DNA from: Zygnema cylindricum
Lineage: Eukaryota; Streptophyta; Zygnematophyceae; Zygnematales; Zygnemataceae
Length of the DNA: 64,000 nt
Assembly: GCA_037447655.1 (NCBI GenBank)
Contig: JBBHKE010001973.1
Coordinates: 651,954-715,953 of the forward strand
Reading direction: 5' to 3'
A program made the translations under genes and the position numbers. Of the stretch, positions 35,621-48,198 are shown one piece after another; the first letter of the stretch is position 1, and each line of letters begins with the position of its first letter. The notes below the pieces were generated by a model. The model had not been told where the DNA came from. It saw nothing but the letters and a program-made list of their open reading frames with translations, and did not search any database.

Positions 35621-37000
35621 GATCAAAGCATCTCACGGTTTGGAACAACAAGCCTCAGCGGAATTCAGTATCTAGCAAAATTTGTAGCTTGCGCATCCAA
35701 TCAGAGACTACACTAGTGCGCACGGCAAGTTAGAAAGCGGTCCGATGTAAAGGATCTGACGGTGGATACGTAAAAACAGACGCCGCGCATTTATGCCGCC
35801 GGAACTAAGATACAATGTTAATCCTGGCCGTTGACATGGATTTTGGACGTCATAGGCGCAGCTGCCCCATTATTTGCAGAGTACTAGATCTCTGTTGGCA
35901 TATGGTCGCTCGTGTTCCGCGGACTTGGACCGAACCTATGGTTCCCGTGGCTCCTTCCCGGATCTCGGCCATGTGGTTGAGCAACCTCTGGCGTCGCATT
36001 GAAATTCGGTTATATTATTTGAACTGACGTCGCAGACGTTTTAAGAAATTTTAACGGAAACCAGTAAAAACGACGCTAAACGTGAACTGCAGCTTTTCAT
36101 GGTTCGCACGCGTTATATTACTGACTGGTGCCTTTGGACATTGAAGTTTTTACGAGAAGATTCATTACTGGCAGTCCCAGCGTGACGGCCGTCCGGGATG
36201 GAGATCACACTTCCGTAAACGTTGTTAACTGTCAAGGCTCTACTGTACTGTAGCGTACTTTTGGACGCTCACATCCAGCCGCGGCCAAAGGCGATCTCCG
36301 CAAAACAAGAAACGATGACCTGGCAGCATTTAATTTTCAATAACGCGAATCCCCCAGTGTGCCGGAACTTGCCACAAATAAAAATTTACACGTGTCTTTT
36401 TCCCAGGTTATTGGACAATGCTTGTTTCCACAGTTTCTGGAAACGCGTCCATTGCAGCTTCCGGGGCCACTACAGTCTTGACGGTCCAAAGACCGTCAAC
36501 TTCCAAATCCCCAGCCGTTGATTTCCGTCAATATCATTCCATCTCATCTTGACAGCAGGAGAAGGGAAAGGACCGGAAGATTCCGCATCCCCAGCCGTCG
36601 ATTTCCGTCAATATCACACGGAGATTATCTCCACAAAATTTTCTTGTTCGACACGGCAAATGCGGCTGATTGTGCGACGCGAGTCACAAGTCCAGAAACC
36701 CATATTCACACGTGCCGCCCTGAAACGACCGCCACTCGCACTTGCAGAATTCAGCTCTGACACGTGGAATTTTCCAGTGATTCTGGGTCATCCTGCTGGC
36801 ACATTCCATAGTTCCTTAAGTCACGTCACATAATTTTGGCGCCAGCCACCATGGAAGTCATCGCAGCCGTCCGTCAAATTCGTTTGTAAATTAACGCGCC
36901 AGCAATCTGGTAAAATCCTATCTGTTCCAGTCAAACAAACGGAACTTTACCCGTCGAGTATTGTCGCGCGTTCCGACATAGAATCTCGTCACACGCTCTC
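35621..37000. other. GC-richer intergenic stretch with a local duplication
   Basis: No gene recognised. The phrase ccccagccgttgatttccgt...caatatca at about 36508-36540 recurs about 83 bp later (36590-36620). Numerous short frames are not convincing. Confidence 0.45.
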
Positions 37001-39746
37001 CGATTGGATGCTGTTTCCCTTGTCGAATATGCTGCTGTACTGTAGTGCGGATATGTGACATGTGGCACTGTACGTATGCCTAAATGGATATCTCTCGTAG
37101 AGCCGCAGAGGCGAATGTCAACTCATCAGTACGGTTTTTTAAGTACTGTAGTGATCTATCGAAGGTCCTTGCCGAGGTCAGCAATACGGAAACTACAAAA
37201 ACGAAAAGAAAGAATCGTGATATTGACGTCGGTGTGGCGAAAGTGTGAACTCCGCAATTCACTGGACGCGGAAAACACGAGGGCGGAGTTCAGAACCAAT
37301 GATAAACTCCAGAGTGACCACATCGATCTGCAAAATCTTGTGTTTTAGTTCTACAGCAATTTTTGCCGTCCGATATGCTAGATTTTTATTTACAGAATCA
37401 GAAATATTTAAAAATGTGTACTCATGAAAGTACAAGGATATTGGTGATAAGCATTTTCGGCAGTCAAAGTAAGATGACAAGTGGCATGAAGGCCCTTGCG
37501 ATCAAATTTTCTGTTGCGATCTTTTGTTGGTCGACAGCTGTACACAGCTTTCCAGAAAAGGCAGTACGTGTAAAAAACATTTCTATGGTCGCATTAACAT
37601 TTTCACGACCTTACGGCAGGGTATCGTGACACGTGGCATCGGGCTGGGTCGATGCGGTTTTGTGATGCGTAGCGCCTGACTTTCGCTTCGATATTTTTTA
37701 AGATTTTAACTCGACCTTACAATACGATACGATGAATCGCCAAAAAATCGACTATCACCATGATTTGCCCCTTTGGTTGCAAAGTGTATCATTAGTAACG
37801 TTAATGTTGCTTTTGCGTCTTAAAACTTCCCTTGCAGATTTGTCCTGTACCCATTTCAAGATCGGCAGTAGGAAGGTCAAAATCTTACCTTTCCATCACA
37901 TTGGTCAGATTAATAATCCTACAAATTGTGCACTGACAAAAGTTGATTGTAAGTGGTGAAAAAATAATAAAAACATAAGAATGATAAAAAAATTAGCATT
38001 TGAATTTTTAAAGGAGAACTTTGACTCTCCGAGATGTAACATAGTTTTATGTTATTTACAAATATTTCTCTCCCATTTTTACATCAATATGCCTAAAACT
38101 TCCAAGGGGGCTCCATGACTACTTTCTTCCGCAATTTGGTGTTGTTACTTGAGGAGGTTGTGAGGCGGTTGTCCACGACCAGCGAGCAGCTTTAAAATAC
38201 ACCGGATCGGGTGATCCTCCACATTGAAATTGCCACCGTTGATTGTAAAATACATTTTAAGCGACCTCATACGTGCCCTCTCTCTAATGAACCATATATT
38301 TTCTTGTGTTTGTGCATTTTACTTTAAATCCCATTTTTTTTTGCAATGGGAGGACCACTAATTGGTGTTGTCACTTTGGAGTTGCCAATCGCACTTGCCA
38401 AAGTGACCATTTAAGGGATCTATTATTTGTCCTAGCCCGTCGACAAGCCATAAGATAAATGTCACGTGGTTGTTTGTTCCTTTTTGTTGTCGATGACACG
38501 CATAACATTGGCCAACCAAATCAAGTTTTGTGATTTTCAATATTTTTTCGGAAATACATTCCAATATCCGTTTTTTTGTCAAATTTGTTAAATACATCAC
38601 GTGGTGTTCTTAAGGTCTACCATCAAATGTTCCTCTACCTTAAAGGCTTCGAGATTTTAAGATCCCTTGATGGAGCTCGTGATCATGTCAATTGATTCAT
38701 TCAAGATGTTTTGCTAAATGACATTACACGTTGCAAATACTTGATTCATTGTTTAGGTTCACTATCTTAACCCGGTAGGTGACTCAGCCCTATTGTAATT
38801 GGCCCACTCATTACCATTAGCCTCCTCTTTCCTTCTATTACGAAATCTTATAACTCCCTCGTTGCAATTCCGCATTAGCTTGTTGGTACTTTTTACTGCC
38901 CAGAATTACTTCTCACTCCTAAAGAACCTCTTTCACTGCTGTTTTTTAAGGCCTCGATTGGAATCGTATGGCCACCATAGCACAAACGTCGTATGTAAGG
39001 AGTCTCCCTTAGGTAGCGCCTATCGTATGATTGAGTTGTCTAGTGAACGATACTCTCCGTTTGGCCCTCTATAGAGTGTTAACGCTTCAACCCTCATTAC
39101 CATTTGGTTGCTCGCTTTTGCTTGTCAAGGCCTAAGACTTAGTGCCCCTATTTTGATCACAAGAATTCTCCTTCAAATCCAACAACATATCACATAGACG
39201 GTGTATGCTATTAATTGTAGAATCGATTTGTGGGTGCTCCCTTAAAATATGTGGTTGAATCCGCTCTTAATCGAGGCTAAAGATTGAGTTATGCGACAAT
39301 TTTTCACATGCTCCATTTGAATTCTACGTACTTCTGTTTCGCTATTCACTTATTACGTGTCATGCGACACCCTTTGTTGTTACGCAACCTACCTTCTTAT
39401 TCAGCCAACCTATGGATGTGCAAGGCGACCGTTTTTCTCTTTTACTCGCACCTTAAAGAACCAATAACGACACAAGACATTGCTAGTGATGCAACATATG
39501 TAGTGGGAGATGAGGCACGCTACACAGTCAAAAGTAAAGTGCCCTATATATTCCTATCAAATCCTCAATCTACGGGTTTTCACGACCCTCAAGTATATCT
39601 TTTATATTTGCACATAGTGAAAAAAACAGTTGGTGATGTAGTTTTTGACTTTACAAGAACCCATGTTTCCTCAAACACCTAATTGCATCCTGACATTATG
39701 GTTAGGGATGTGGCGGACTCCAAAGGGAGAGATTACGCACACAGTG
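37001..39746. other. Intergenic, possibly decayed transposon sequence
   Basis: Short frames on both strands (for example 38358-38600 minus, 38799-39074 plus, 39284-39682 plus) show no motif I recognise. The even base composition and the TIR-like end at 39747 suggest old mobile DNA, but this is inference. Confidence 0.35.
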
Positions 39747-40659
39747 TACTGTGTGAATCGTAATTAGAGGAATATGTTACTATCGTGGGTTTATGTTAGT
39801 GTTAGTAATTTTTGTTCATTTTCAAATGGCGTGGCTGATTCTAAACCGCTTAAAGATTTCACGCTAAGAAAAACCTATTAGTGGCGTTGGGGGTATATTA
39901 GGTTCGAAGGGTTAAAGTTTAGTGGCGCCGATATAGTACCATTCGCGTTAATAAAAATCCATAGACCTTAATGGGCTATGAGTGATGGTGATTACCATCA
40001 TCCTTGATTAATGGTTAGTACCATTGACGTTAATAACAATTCACGGTGTAGTGTGTTGGCATTCGCTTTGATGTTCATTAATGTTAACGTCTTGTTAATA
40101 TGAGTGGAATGTACCTTCTGGACTATGATATGGGATTGTTTTAAGGTTACCTTTGAGCATAACGTATGTTTATACGTTTTTATGTTAGAAATTTAACGTT
40201 GATACATGTGTTTCTTGGTGATTATGTTATGGCATTGTTATTGAGACATGGTTGTCTTTTTGTTATGTGCTATGTTGAAAAAATCGAGAAGGTCCATTAT
40301 TTCATCTATTTAGGCCGTTTTATGATTTAGTATGGAAAGAATTAAGTTGTGCTTTTACAAAAATGCGTTTTTTATATTGAACAGTTAAGTTAATAGTCAC
40401 CTAGATAAACGTTGTGCGATTAAAAACATACACAATTCATCATTGAAAATATTGATTAAATAAGGTAGCGTGACAAATGTCACAGTAATTTGAGAGGATT
40501 GAACACAAACGTGACATGAAAAAAATGAACAGGAAAAAAAGGAAAAAACTAAAAACTAACTTAATTAACCATTTTTATTTTTTTTATGGACTGGTAAAGA
40601 AAAAAAGGACAGGAATTGATGGAAATGTGACACAAATTCATGGTTATTGCAAGAAATAG

Positions 40660-40920
40660 GAGAAACTTGACATATATTGAAGAAATGTGTCACAAATATT
40701 TAAATAGGTCGAAAATTGACTAACATTCACAAACATTCAGCAGAAATTGAACAAAAATAAACAGAAATTGAATGAAATTCAACAGATATTAAATGTGTAA
40801 ATTGAAAAGAATCGGTGCAAGTTCGACGACGGTCAACAGAAGTTAACAGAAATTGACAAAAAATGACACATTTTGAACAAAAATTGGCAAGAATTAGACA
40901 AAACCTTGACATAAATAAAT
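40660..40920. repeat. Degenerate 'acagaaattga' repeat
   Basis: Words of the type caacagaaattgaca / gaacaaaaattgg recur about every 12-25 bp in an A-rich stretch. Periodicity is loose; no gene is supported. Confidence 0.45.
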
Positions 40921-41364
40921 ATAACTAAATTAAATGTGTGTAAGAGGGAAAAAAAATCGTTAACTTTTGGATCAATTTTATTGGTTAAGTGTTTTCTTTA
41001 TTGTAAATAATCGAGTAAATTCATTAAATTCAGTAAACCCAAAAATAATTTGTGGTAAAATTGACAAAAATAAAAACAATATGTATCATTGAAAAAAAAA
41101 TAAAGGCGTATAAGCAAAATTACAATAGATGTACCATTGAAAAGAGGATAAAACTTAAACATATTGATTCTGTTCACATGAAAAAAAGGTATTTTTTTTC
41201 TTTTGTGTATTTCTATAAGATGTTTAAAAGCAATTGTAGTAAGGAAAATAACTATGATTATACTACATATCATAAACTGTAATAACAAGTCACGCTAAAA
41301 AAAATACGTATTTAAAAAAAACGTGTATTTAAAAAGATGAATTGTACAGTTCACAAGGTCGAGA

Positions 41365-41660
41365 TGGTGAAGGAAGTAAAAAATATTAAACGAAGTCGTA
41401 ACATATTAAAGGAAGTGGAATAATTTAACGGAAGTCGGAAAATATTAAAAGGAAGTCGAAAACATTAAATGATGTCGGAAAACATAAAAGGAAGTCATAA
41501 AAAAATAAACTATAAAAACATTGAAACCTAAGGTAAGCTAGAAGTTTTAAATGAAGACAAAGTTTAAAGGAAATCAAAAATATTGAAGGAAAAAAAAGGA
41601 AGGGAGGCAAAAAAAAAAGGAAGTCGGAAATTTCAAAGGAAGTGGGAACATGTTGGAGAC
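41365..41660. repeat. Degenerate 'attaaaggaagtcggaaa' repeat, about 20 bp
   Basis: About ten eroded units of attaaaggaagtcggaaaat, clearest at 41395-41510 and again at 41575-41650. Short frames across it on either strand are repeat artefacts. Confidence 0.6.
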
Positions 41661-41792
41661 ATATTCAAATGTTTGAAAGTTATTAATATAGTATTACAAT
41701 ATAATAGTAATTGATTAATATAATATTTACATTGTACTAAATAAATAAAAAAAAGAAGTGGTTTGTGTGTATTGACTATTTTTCATTAGAAA

Positions 41793-41910
41793 AGAGGGGA
41801 GGAGGAAGGAGGAAGGAGGAAGGAGGAAGGGGGAAGGAGGAAGGGGGAAGGAGGAAGGGGGAAGGAGGAAGGAGGAAGAGGGAAGGAGGGAGGAGGAAGG
41901 AGGGAGGAAA
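41793..41910. repeat. GGAGGAA microsatellite
   Basis: Purine-only tract of ggaggaa/gggggaa units. The opposite strand gives a Leu/Pro/Ser frame that is not a gene. Confidence 0.9.
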
Positions 41911-42785
41911 AAAAAATTATAATTATAAACTTTAATTTGTGTAATTATTTTTTTCAAAAACAAATTTTACTCTAATTTATCAATAACTCTAATTTGGGCT
42001 TCTTTCCGTACTAATTATCGCCGTTGATATGTTTACTGTAGATTAGGTATGCGTACATAATCTGACAAAAACGTACAGTTTCACATCATTGTGACGTTTG
42101 CACTACGCGGTTTGTGAAAACGTATTTACATGATAACGTCTTGTATTAAGTCATTTTTTATAATTTTTAGTTAATAAAGTACAATTTTGCACGGCCAGAC
42201 ACCGACCGTGCGCCCACACTATTTAAGCGACGCTATATTAGAGTTGTTAACGCTGATTCCAAAAGTACCTTAGATATTGTTAATATTAATTTAGAAATAT
42301 GTACTCTATTTAGGGTGATAGAGTACAAATTTGGGGCGACGGAAGTTGCGTACATAACGCTAATTACAATTCGCGGTGTAAGTTGTACATGTAGGAATGC
42401 TGATTCGCAAATAGTGTGAATTCATTTGGTCGCGCGTGATGACGCGCGTTTTTATCATTTAGTTTCATCAATAATTTTAGGCGGGTACGCTTTCTTATAT
42501 TGTACGAAGTTCATCTCGTTTCGTGCGAGTTAATTTATACATATGATGTTGTCATTTAATTTGTGTCCAAGTTCAAGGTAACGGTTTGCGATTAGATTTC
42601 ATTTTTGCGGCTAAGGGTGGCATTCCACTAGGCGCTTCAGTAATTGTACGGATAATTTTACTGAAAGGCATACCTTCCATTAGGTGAAGGTCGTGCCTTT
42701 TATTAGGTCGCGTCAGTAATTGACTTTTTGTTTGCATGGCTTATTCCAATTGATACCATGTATCTGAACATCAAGATGGAGAAAA

Positions 42786-43842
42786 TGAAACCTTGAGACC
42801 TCCATTGGCCCTCAAAGTAGGCAGCTCACTCGAAGCCCCTGAATAACCCTGACCCCTTTGAGTTTCCACAAGAATAACTACCACCCTGGCAGCCTAACAG
42901 TCTGACCAACTACACCCATGTGAAGACAAGACTCCCCTGAGTCGATAGCAAAAAGAATCTCTGAATTTGCTCCTCTAAGTAGTAAGTTATGAAGGGTCAA
43001 AGTTGACCTTTTGTACAGAAGCTCTCTGAGAGAGAGGGGTCTACCTACCAAATATTCTAAGTCATAAATCCCTCTCTAAACCCTATACTACTAGAGTACG
43101 ACACCATTGAGATTACTGTGTCATACAGAAAAGTACAGGTGCCGATGTACTTTTTGTACGACCATCGTACGGCATGGCCAAAATGTCAACGCCTGCAATA
43201 TCCGGATTCGCTCCCGTATTCTCCGAAGATGCCGCAAGCCAATGTGATTGTGACACGTGTCAATTGACGTGGCGATGGACGAAAACCGCCAAAGCCCCCA
43301 TTCCGCGATCTCGACATCTATTTCGGCCGTTCTATCTAGATCGACTTTTAAGTCTAGCCGTCGAAAATAGACACGCGATATATGTTTCGCCATTGAAAAA
43401 AATACGCGAGATTAGTGCCGTGGAGTACCGTACACCGTACATTGTACAAAAACTGTATCTATGTCAAAACTGTTTCGCGCCGTTAAATGAAATCGTATAC
43501 GTATATATTTATAAATCTTTATGAAACCATATATATCTGAACAATGATCCTATACTAATAGGATAAAGCTACCGGCTATTGCTTGACTCGAAGGACGATA
43601 GGTACCAGATTCAAATCCTGGGTTTGTCAAGTTCCTTTTGGTAAACCTACCAAAGTACTATTTGTCTTCCTTTGGACAGCAAAGGCAACCTTGGCTCTAG
43701 CTTCCTCTCCAACCTTCAGTGACTGTGACAAGTGTGGGAGTTTCGAGAGAGGAGTTAGAGGCAAACTGCCACTGCTTCTTTTCCGCTCTTTCTCTTTATA
43801 TATTTTAAACCTAAAAAAAAAAAAAAACCTTTAGTTTCTACA
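42786..43842 (-). repeat. 3' LTR of copia element A (1057 bp)
   Basis: Bounded by tgaaacc (42786) and ...tttctaca (43842), so on the minus strand it runs TG...CA. The inner side abuts ctccccttattttc, the polypurine tract gaaaataaggggag on the minus strand. It shares with the other LTRs in the window the opening 'ttgagacctcc', the middle 'atccggattcgctcc' and a tRNA-like hairpin at 43582-43631. The 5 bp left of it are gaaaa. Confidence 0.85.
43582..43631 (+). other. tRNA-like hairpin in the LTR of element A
   Basis: Outer stem cttgac (43582-43587) with gtcaag (43626-43631); inner T-arm-like hairpin ccag-attcaaatc-ctgg (43605-43621). Same place and shape as in the LTRs of B, C and D, but with a different outer stem sequence. 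Confidence 0.5.
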
Positions 43843-46232
43843 CTCCCCTTATTTTCTAGTCAATCTTTAATTTCAGACCACACTTCTCCCTGCAGTAAAT
43901 TGGCTTAGGGGATGGCACAAGTTTCGTCATCATATCTGCTACCATCTCGCTATCTGGTCTGTACTCTAAACTGATTATTTTGTCTTCTACCTTATCCCTA
44001 ACAAAGCTAAGTCTAATATCCATGTGTTTGACTTTAAAACGATGTTTAGGATTGGCAGAAATAATGATTGCTGCCCGATTATCACAAAAAAAATTTTGCA
44101 CACCACTCTTAAGGTGACCAAGCTCACTAAGCGAAGCATTGACCCACTTCAATTCTTTTACAGCAGAGCAAGAGGCCATATACTCAGCCTCCATGGTGGA
44201 TTGAGCAATAACTTTTTGTTGTTTGCTACTCCAGTAACAAGCCCCATCACCCACATATAATACATATCCAGAAGTACATCTTCTAATCGGAGCATCACCA
44301 TAATAAGCATCACTCCAAGTAGTGATGTCAGTATTCCCCCCATCCAAATACAACCATAGATCCCTAGTTCCTATCAAATATCTAAGGACTCTCTTAGGTG
44401 CCTCCCAATCTCTCTTAGTGGGAGCATTTAAACTTCTACTCAGCACTCCTACAGCTGCAGCTAAATCCGGCCGGGTACAATTCATAAAATAGATTAGGCC
44501 TCCCACTACTTGTCTGTAAGGAATAACCTACATGAACTTCTGTTCTTCATGACCTAATTCTTCTTCTAAGATTATGACTCATTCTTCCACACTCCCCTCA
44601 CTTCCTTTCTTGAACTCCATTGGAGTTGTACAACTATTAGCCTTATCCATCTGAAACTTTTCCAACATATTCTCTATTGCTTTCTTTTGAGTCAGTCTTA
44701 TAATATTTCTTTCTCGGTCTCTTTCTACTTGAATTCCCAAAATATATTTTGCCTCTCCCATATCATTCATCTCAAATCTTCTCTTAAGACCGGTTTTCAG
44801 TTTATTAATTCTGTCCATTGATTTACTTAGAACTAGCAAATCATCAATATAAATTGCAATAAAAATATCACCTTCCTCATCTTCATAAAAATAGATTGAG
44901 TGATCTAAGCTGATTCGGATATATCCTAGACCGGTAAGAAGCTCATAAAGCGTCTTATTCTATTGTTGGGGCGCTTGTTTCAAAACACAAAGAGATTTGA
45001 TCAGCCGGCATACCTTACTCTCCTCTCCTTGCTCCTCAAATCCTTCGGGTTTTCGTATGAAGATCTCCTCTTCCAATTCTCCTTGCAAAAAAGATGTCTT
45101 GATATCCATCTGGTGCACTTCCATGTCTTCCGCTACCGCTAGACTGAGAAGTATGCGGACGGAGGGGAATCTGACGACTGGGGCAAAGGTTTCCTCCTAG
45201 TTGATTCAATCTTTCTGTGAAAGTCCTTTGGCCACTAACCGGGCGTTAATTTGAACACCCACTTTCCACCGATTAGTTTTCGGTTAGGTGGACAATCCAC
45301 CAGCTCCCAAGTATCGGCTCTTATAATTGAGGCCATCTCCTCATTGAGGGCTGTCTTCCACCAGTTCCTTTCAAGACAATTCATCGCCTCTCCATAAGTC
45401 TGAGGCTCATCCGGATGAGATAGTTTTGTTACATTGTTATTAACCTGTTTTTGTTGCAACCTATTTCTACTTCTCATTCCTCCCTTAAATTATGTTGCCA
45501 GAATGGATCGTTACTGTGGGTTCTTTCAAACAATCTCGACTTCTCCCCAATCCCTTGATTTCCGATCAATTTCCACCACGTCTTTCGCTTCAGGTAGAGT
45601 TGTCACTGGAGTTTCCGCGGCCGAGTCCTTCTCGGTCTGATTTGTACCTGCAAGAATGTCATCTTCTCTAAAACGTTGATAGATAGGAAGCTCAAAGTCA
45701 TTGGATTTTTTTGACTCAAATCTATTTTTTTTGAAGGGATTCACAGACCTTCTTTCATCCATAACTAATAGATGCTTTACTAAAACTACGTCTTCCCTTT
45801 TTTTATCATAAACTCTGTATCCTTGTAGGTCCTCATCTTATCCTAATAAGTACCCCGGTTTTCCTTTAGGATCTAGCTTCCAATTAGACCGAACTGTATC
45901 TAGACTGAATACTTGACTGCCGAAAACCTTTAAGTGAGATATGTCTGGTTTCCGGCTGGTGCATCTCTCATAGTGTGTTTGGCCTTTTACTGATAAAGTA
46001 AGAACTCTATTCTAGAGGTAAGTAGCATAGTTCATTGCTTCGACCCAAAACCTTTTTCCTATCTTCTTATCCGACAACATACTTCTAGCACTATCACTTA
46101 GTGTCCTTTTTAATATTTCAGCTACCCCATTCTGTTCCGGGTTTTCTGGAACTTTTTTTTGGTGTTGGACTCCGTCTTCTCTCAAAAAATCCTGAAACTG
46201 CTTAGAGTTATATTCTCCACCATTGTCACTCC

Positions 46233-47102
46233 TTACTCTTTTGATTTGGGTTTCATGAAGTTTTTCACTCCATACCTTATATTGTTTAAAACAAACCTGA
46301 GCCTTTGACTTTTTTTCAAAAAATACACCCTCGAATACCGCGACAAATCATCAATAATAGTCATCATAAATCTCTTCCCTCCGGGTGAGAGCACTTTTGC
46401 CGGTCCCAAAATATATGTGTATACTAAATCTAGAATCTTATCTCCCTTATAGGTGGCAGTTTTTGGAAAGGGTAACCTGTGTGCTTTACCTTGAGCACAT
46501 CCACTACAATCACTTAGATTCTCACTCTCACCGAACTGAATCCCTTCTACTACTCCCATCTTTTTCATCTCTCTTAACTTATCTTGTTTCACATGCCCAA
46601 GTCTCTTATGCCACAACATTATATCATGAGCACTAACATAATAAAAATTATTCTTTTCATTGCTTAAAATCTGCCTAAACATCCCTTGGCTACCTTTTTC
46701 AGGAGTAAAATAAACTTCCTCCTCAAAACTAGCAGTAAAGACTCCTTTCCTAGTGCTAGTATCAAAACCCTTATCATCTAATACAGACGTAGAGATGAGG
46801 TTTTTGTTCAGCTCCGAAATAAGCAATACATCAGAGAATGTAACTCTGTATGTCTTTCCTTCTACTAACACTTTCAGATCAACTGATCCTACAAGAATAG
46901 TAGTGACTATCCTCCCATCCCCGTACTCTATTTCTACAGTGGGAATCTTTCTTATCTTAGTGAACACGTGTTTATCCTTACACATGTGCATGGAGGCACC
47001 TGAATCTATTATCCAACCTTCTTCACCTTTCAATCCACCAAAAACACATTTCTGCTTTCGTGGAATTTCGACATCCGATTTTGCCTCCAACTCCTCATCC
47101 AA
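46233..47102 (-). pseudogene. Element A protease / GAG-pre-integrase / integrase N-terminal block
   Basis: Longest clean block of element A, 289 codons. It holds the aspartic protease signature DSGAS at residues 33-37 (WIIDSGASMHMC), then the zinc-binding region LWHKRLGHVKQDKL...CSGCAQGK, then the start of the integrase core. The loss of the catalytic Asp in VYTYILGP argues that this integrase is inactive. Confidence 0.85.
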
Positions 47103-48150
47103 TAGGAGCTCATCGTCCTTGTCCTCAGATTCCGCCTAATGTACCTATGTCACAAGGGCCTTTTTCTTTCCTCTCGGGGGTCCACCGGTCTGCCCCTCCT
47201 TTAACCAAAGCTCGGTTAGCTTAGTACACTCTGCCATATAGTATCATGGTTTCTTGCAAAAATGACACAACCCCTTTGAGACCCTCGGTCCTTATTCATT
47301 GGACTGTGTTTTTTCTCCTCCTCCTCCATAATTTCTTACTGTTTTTCTAGGATCTTTGCTCTTCTAATCAGTTCCTGTTGTCAAAGCTTGCCCACTCTTC
47401 TCTCCCATTCGGATCTCAATTGTATACTCTCTAACGAAAATCATCCCTACCACAAAATTCCAGATCTACGTGGAATCCGGAAAATCTTGCACACGGTTGA
47501 CTATGCTTTTATATTCATTAGGGAACTTCATGAGCAAGCAGTTCACCTTCATCTTTTCTGTTTCTACCTGACCAACACTCTCTAGTTCCATGAAAAGGGT
47601 TGCGAGCTCATGACAAAAGTCTAGCATTTTCCCCCCTTTGTATGCATATGCATCTATCTTTTGATCAACCAATTGCTACTACTGAATAGTACCACTCCGG
47701 TACATTTATATGAGGGCAATCCACAGATCGGATGCCCTCTCCACGTGCAAATGAGGAGATGCAAGTCCTTGAGTAAGATGGCGAAGAATGGAGTGTTTTG
47801 CTGCCATATTGTTGTAGTCTCAAGTATCAACATCATTCTCCTCATTCCTTGGAAATGGTGACATGAGTGCTGAACCGGTTGCGATAGGTGTTGCTATCGA
47901 TGTAAGTGTTTCCTTATCTTTCCCTTTTTTCATCATAATGCTTTTTCCGTCCTCTGAATCTTTCGGTGGAGCTGGATCTGCTTTTGTGGTAAACCTGCTT
48001 CCCCCAAACCTTGGAGGAACGGCTGAACTGGATGGACGCTTCACTCCTCCACTTACTATCCCCCAAAGCCTCTTCTCACATAAAGCCTTTGTCATCATAC
48101 TATCCAAATATATGAAGCTTGCTCCATTAAATATGGGTACCATAGAGGGT

Positions 48151-48162
48151 GGGCCCATAACC
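48151..48162 (-). promoter_or_regulatory. Primer-binding site of element A (initiator tRNA-Met anticodon loop type)
   Basis: On the minus strand GGTTATGGGCCC follows the LTR terminus TTTCA directly. It is complementary to the anticodon arm of initiator tRNA-Met (GGGCCCAUAACC), the half-tRNA primer known from Drosophila copia. The ATG within it (48158-48156) is also the gag start codon. Confidence 0.75.
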
Positions 48163-48198
48163 TGAAACTCTGAGACCTCTATTGGCCCTCAGAGTAGG
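48163..48198 (-). repeat. 36-bp 5' LTR terminus of element A, tandem to the next LTR
   Basis: tgaaactctgagacctctat...gtagg is a complete LTR end of 36 bp, followed directly by a second LTR start (tgaaatcctgag, 48199). Either element D inserted into the LTR of A, or the LTR terminus was duplicated in a shared LTR. Confidence 0.65.

Larger units (their letters stand above)
39747..42382. mobile_element. CTACACCG-family ends around a possible 2.6-kb element
   Basis: A left-type end tactgtgtgaatcgtaattag is at 39747. A right-type end ctaattacaattcgcggtgt ends near 42380, and another right-type end ttaataacaattcacggtgt ends near 40050. The outer pair agrees better (both TAATTAG where the inner end has TTATTAA), implying one 2.6-kb element; the alternative is a 304-bp MITE at 39747-40050 plus a separate half element. 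A block at 42200-42225 resembles 8925-8950 in another family member. No transposase is readable. Confidence 0.4.
43843..48162 (-). pseudogene. Copia element A gag-pol, broken by frameshifts and stops
   Basis: Order on the minus strand from 48158: gag N-terminus MGPPSMVPIFNGASF (47820-48158), gag middle (47466-47672), decayed zinc knuckle near 47240-47280, protease and integrase start (46233-47102), integrase remainder with stops (45780-46230), linker (45235-45762), RT in pieces (44579-45240, with YIDD near 44850) and RNase H (43856-44506, with STMEAEYMA and FCDNRAA). It encodes the normal Ty1/copia set for reverse transcription and integration in cytoplasmic particles, but no continuous polyprotein remains. 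The first integrase aspartate has been replaced (VYTYILGP where relatives have VHTDIWGP). Confidence 0.9.

Noticed and set aside
39284-39682. Plus-strand frame of 132 codons
   Set aside because: No motif recognised; it ends in probable old transposon DNA, and I could not exclude chance.
43574-43640. Functional tRNA gene in the LTR
   Set aside because: Has a T-arm-like hairpin and a closing stem but no D-arm or anticodon arm; recorded as a tRNA-like hairpin instead.
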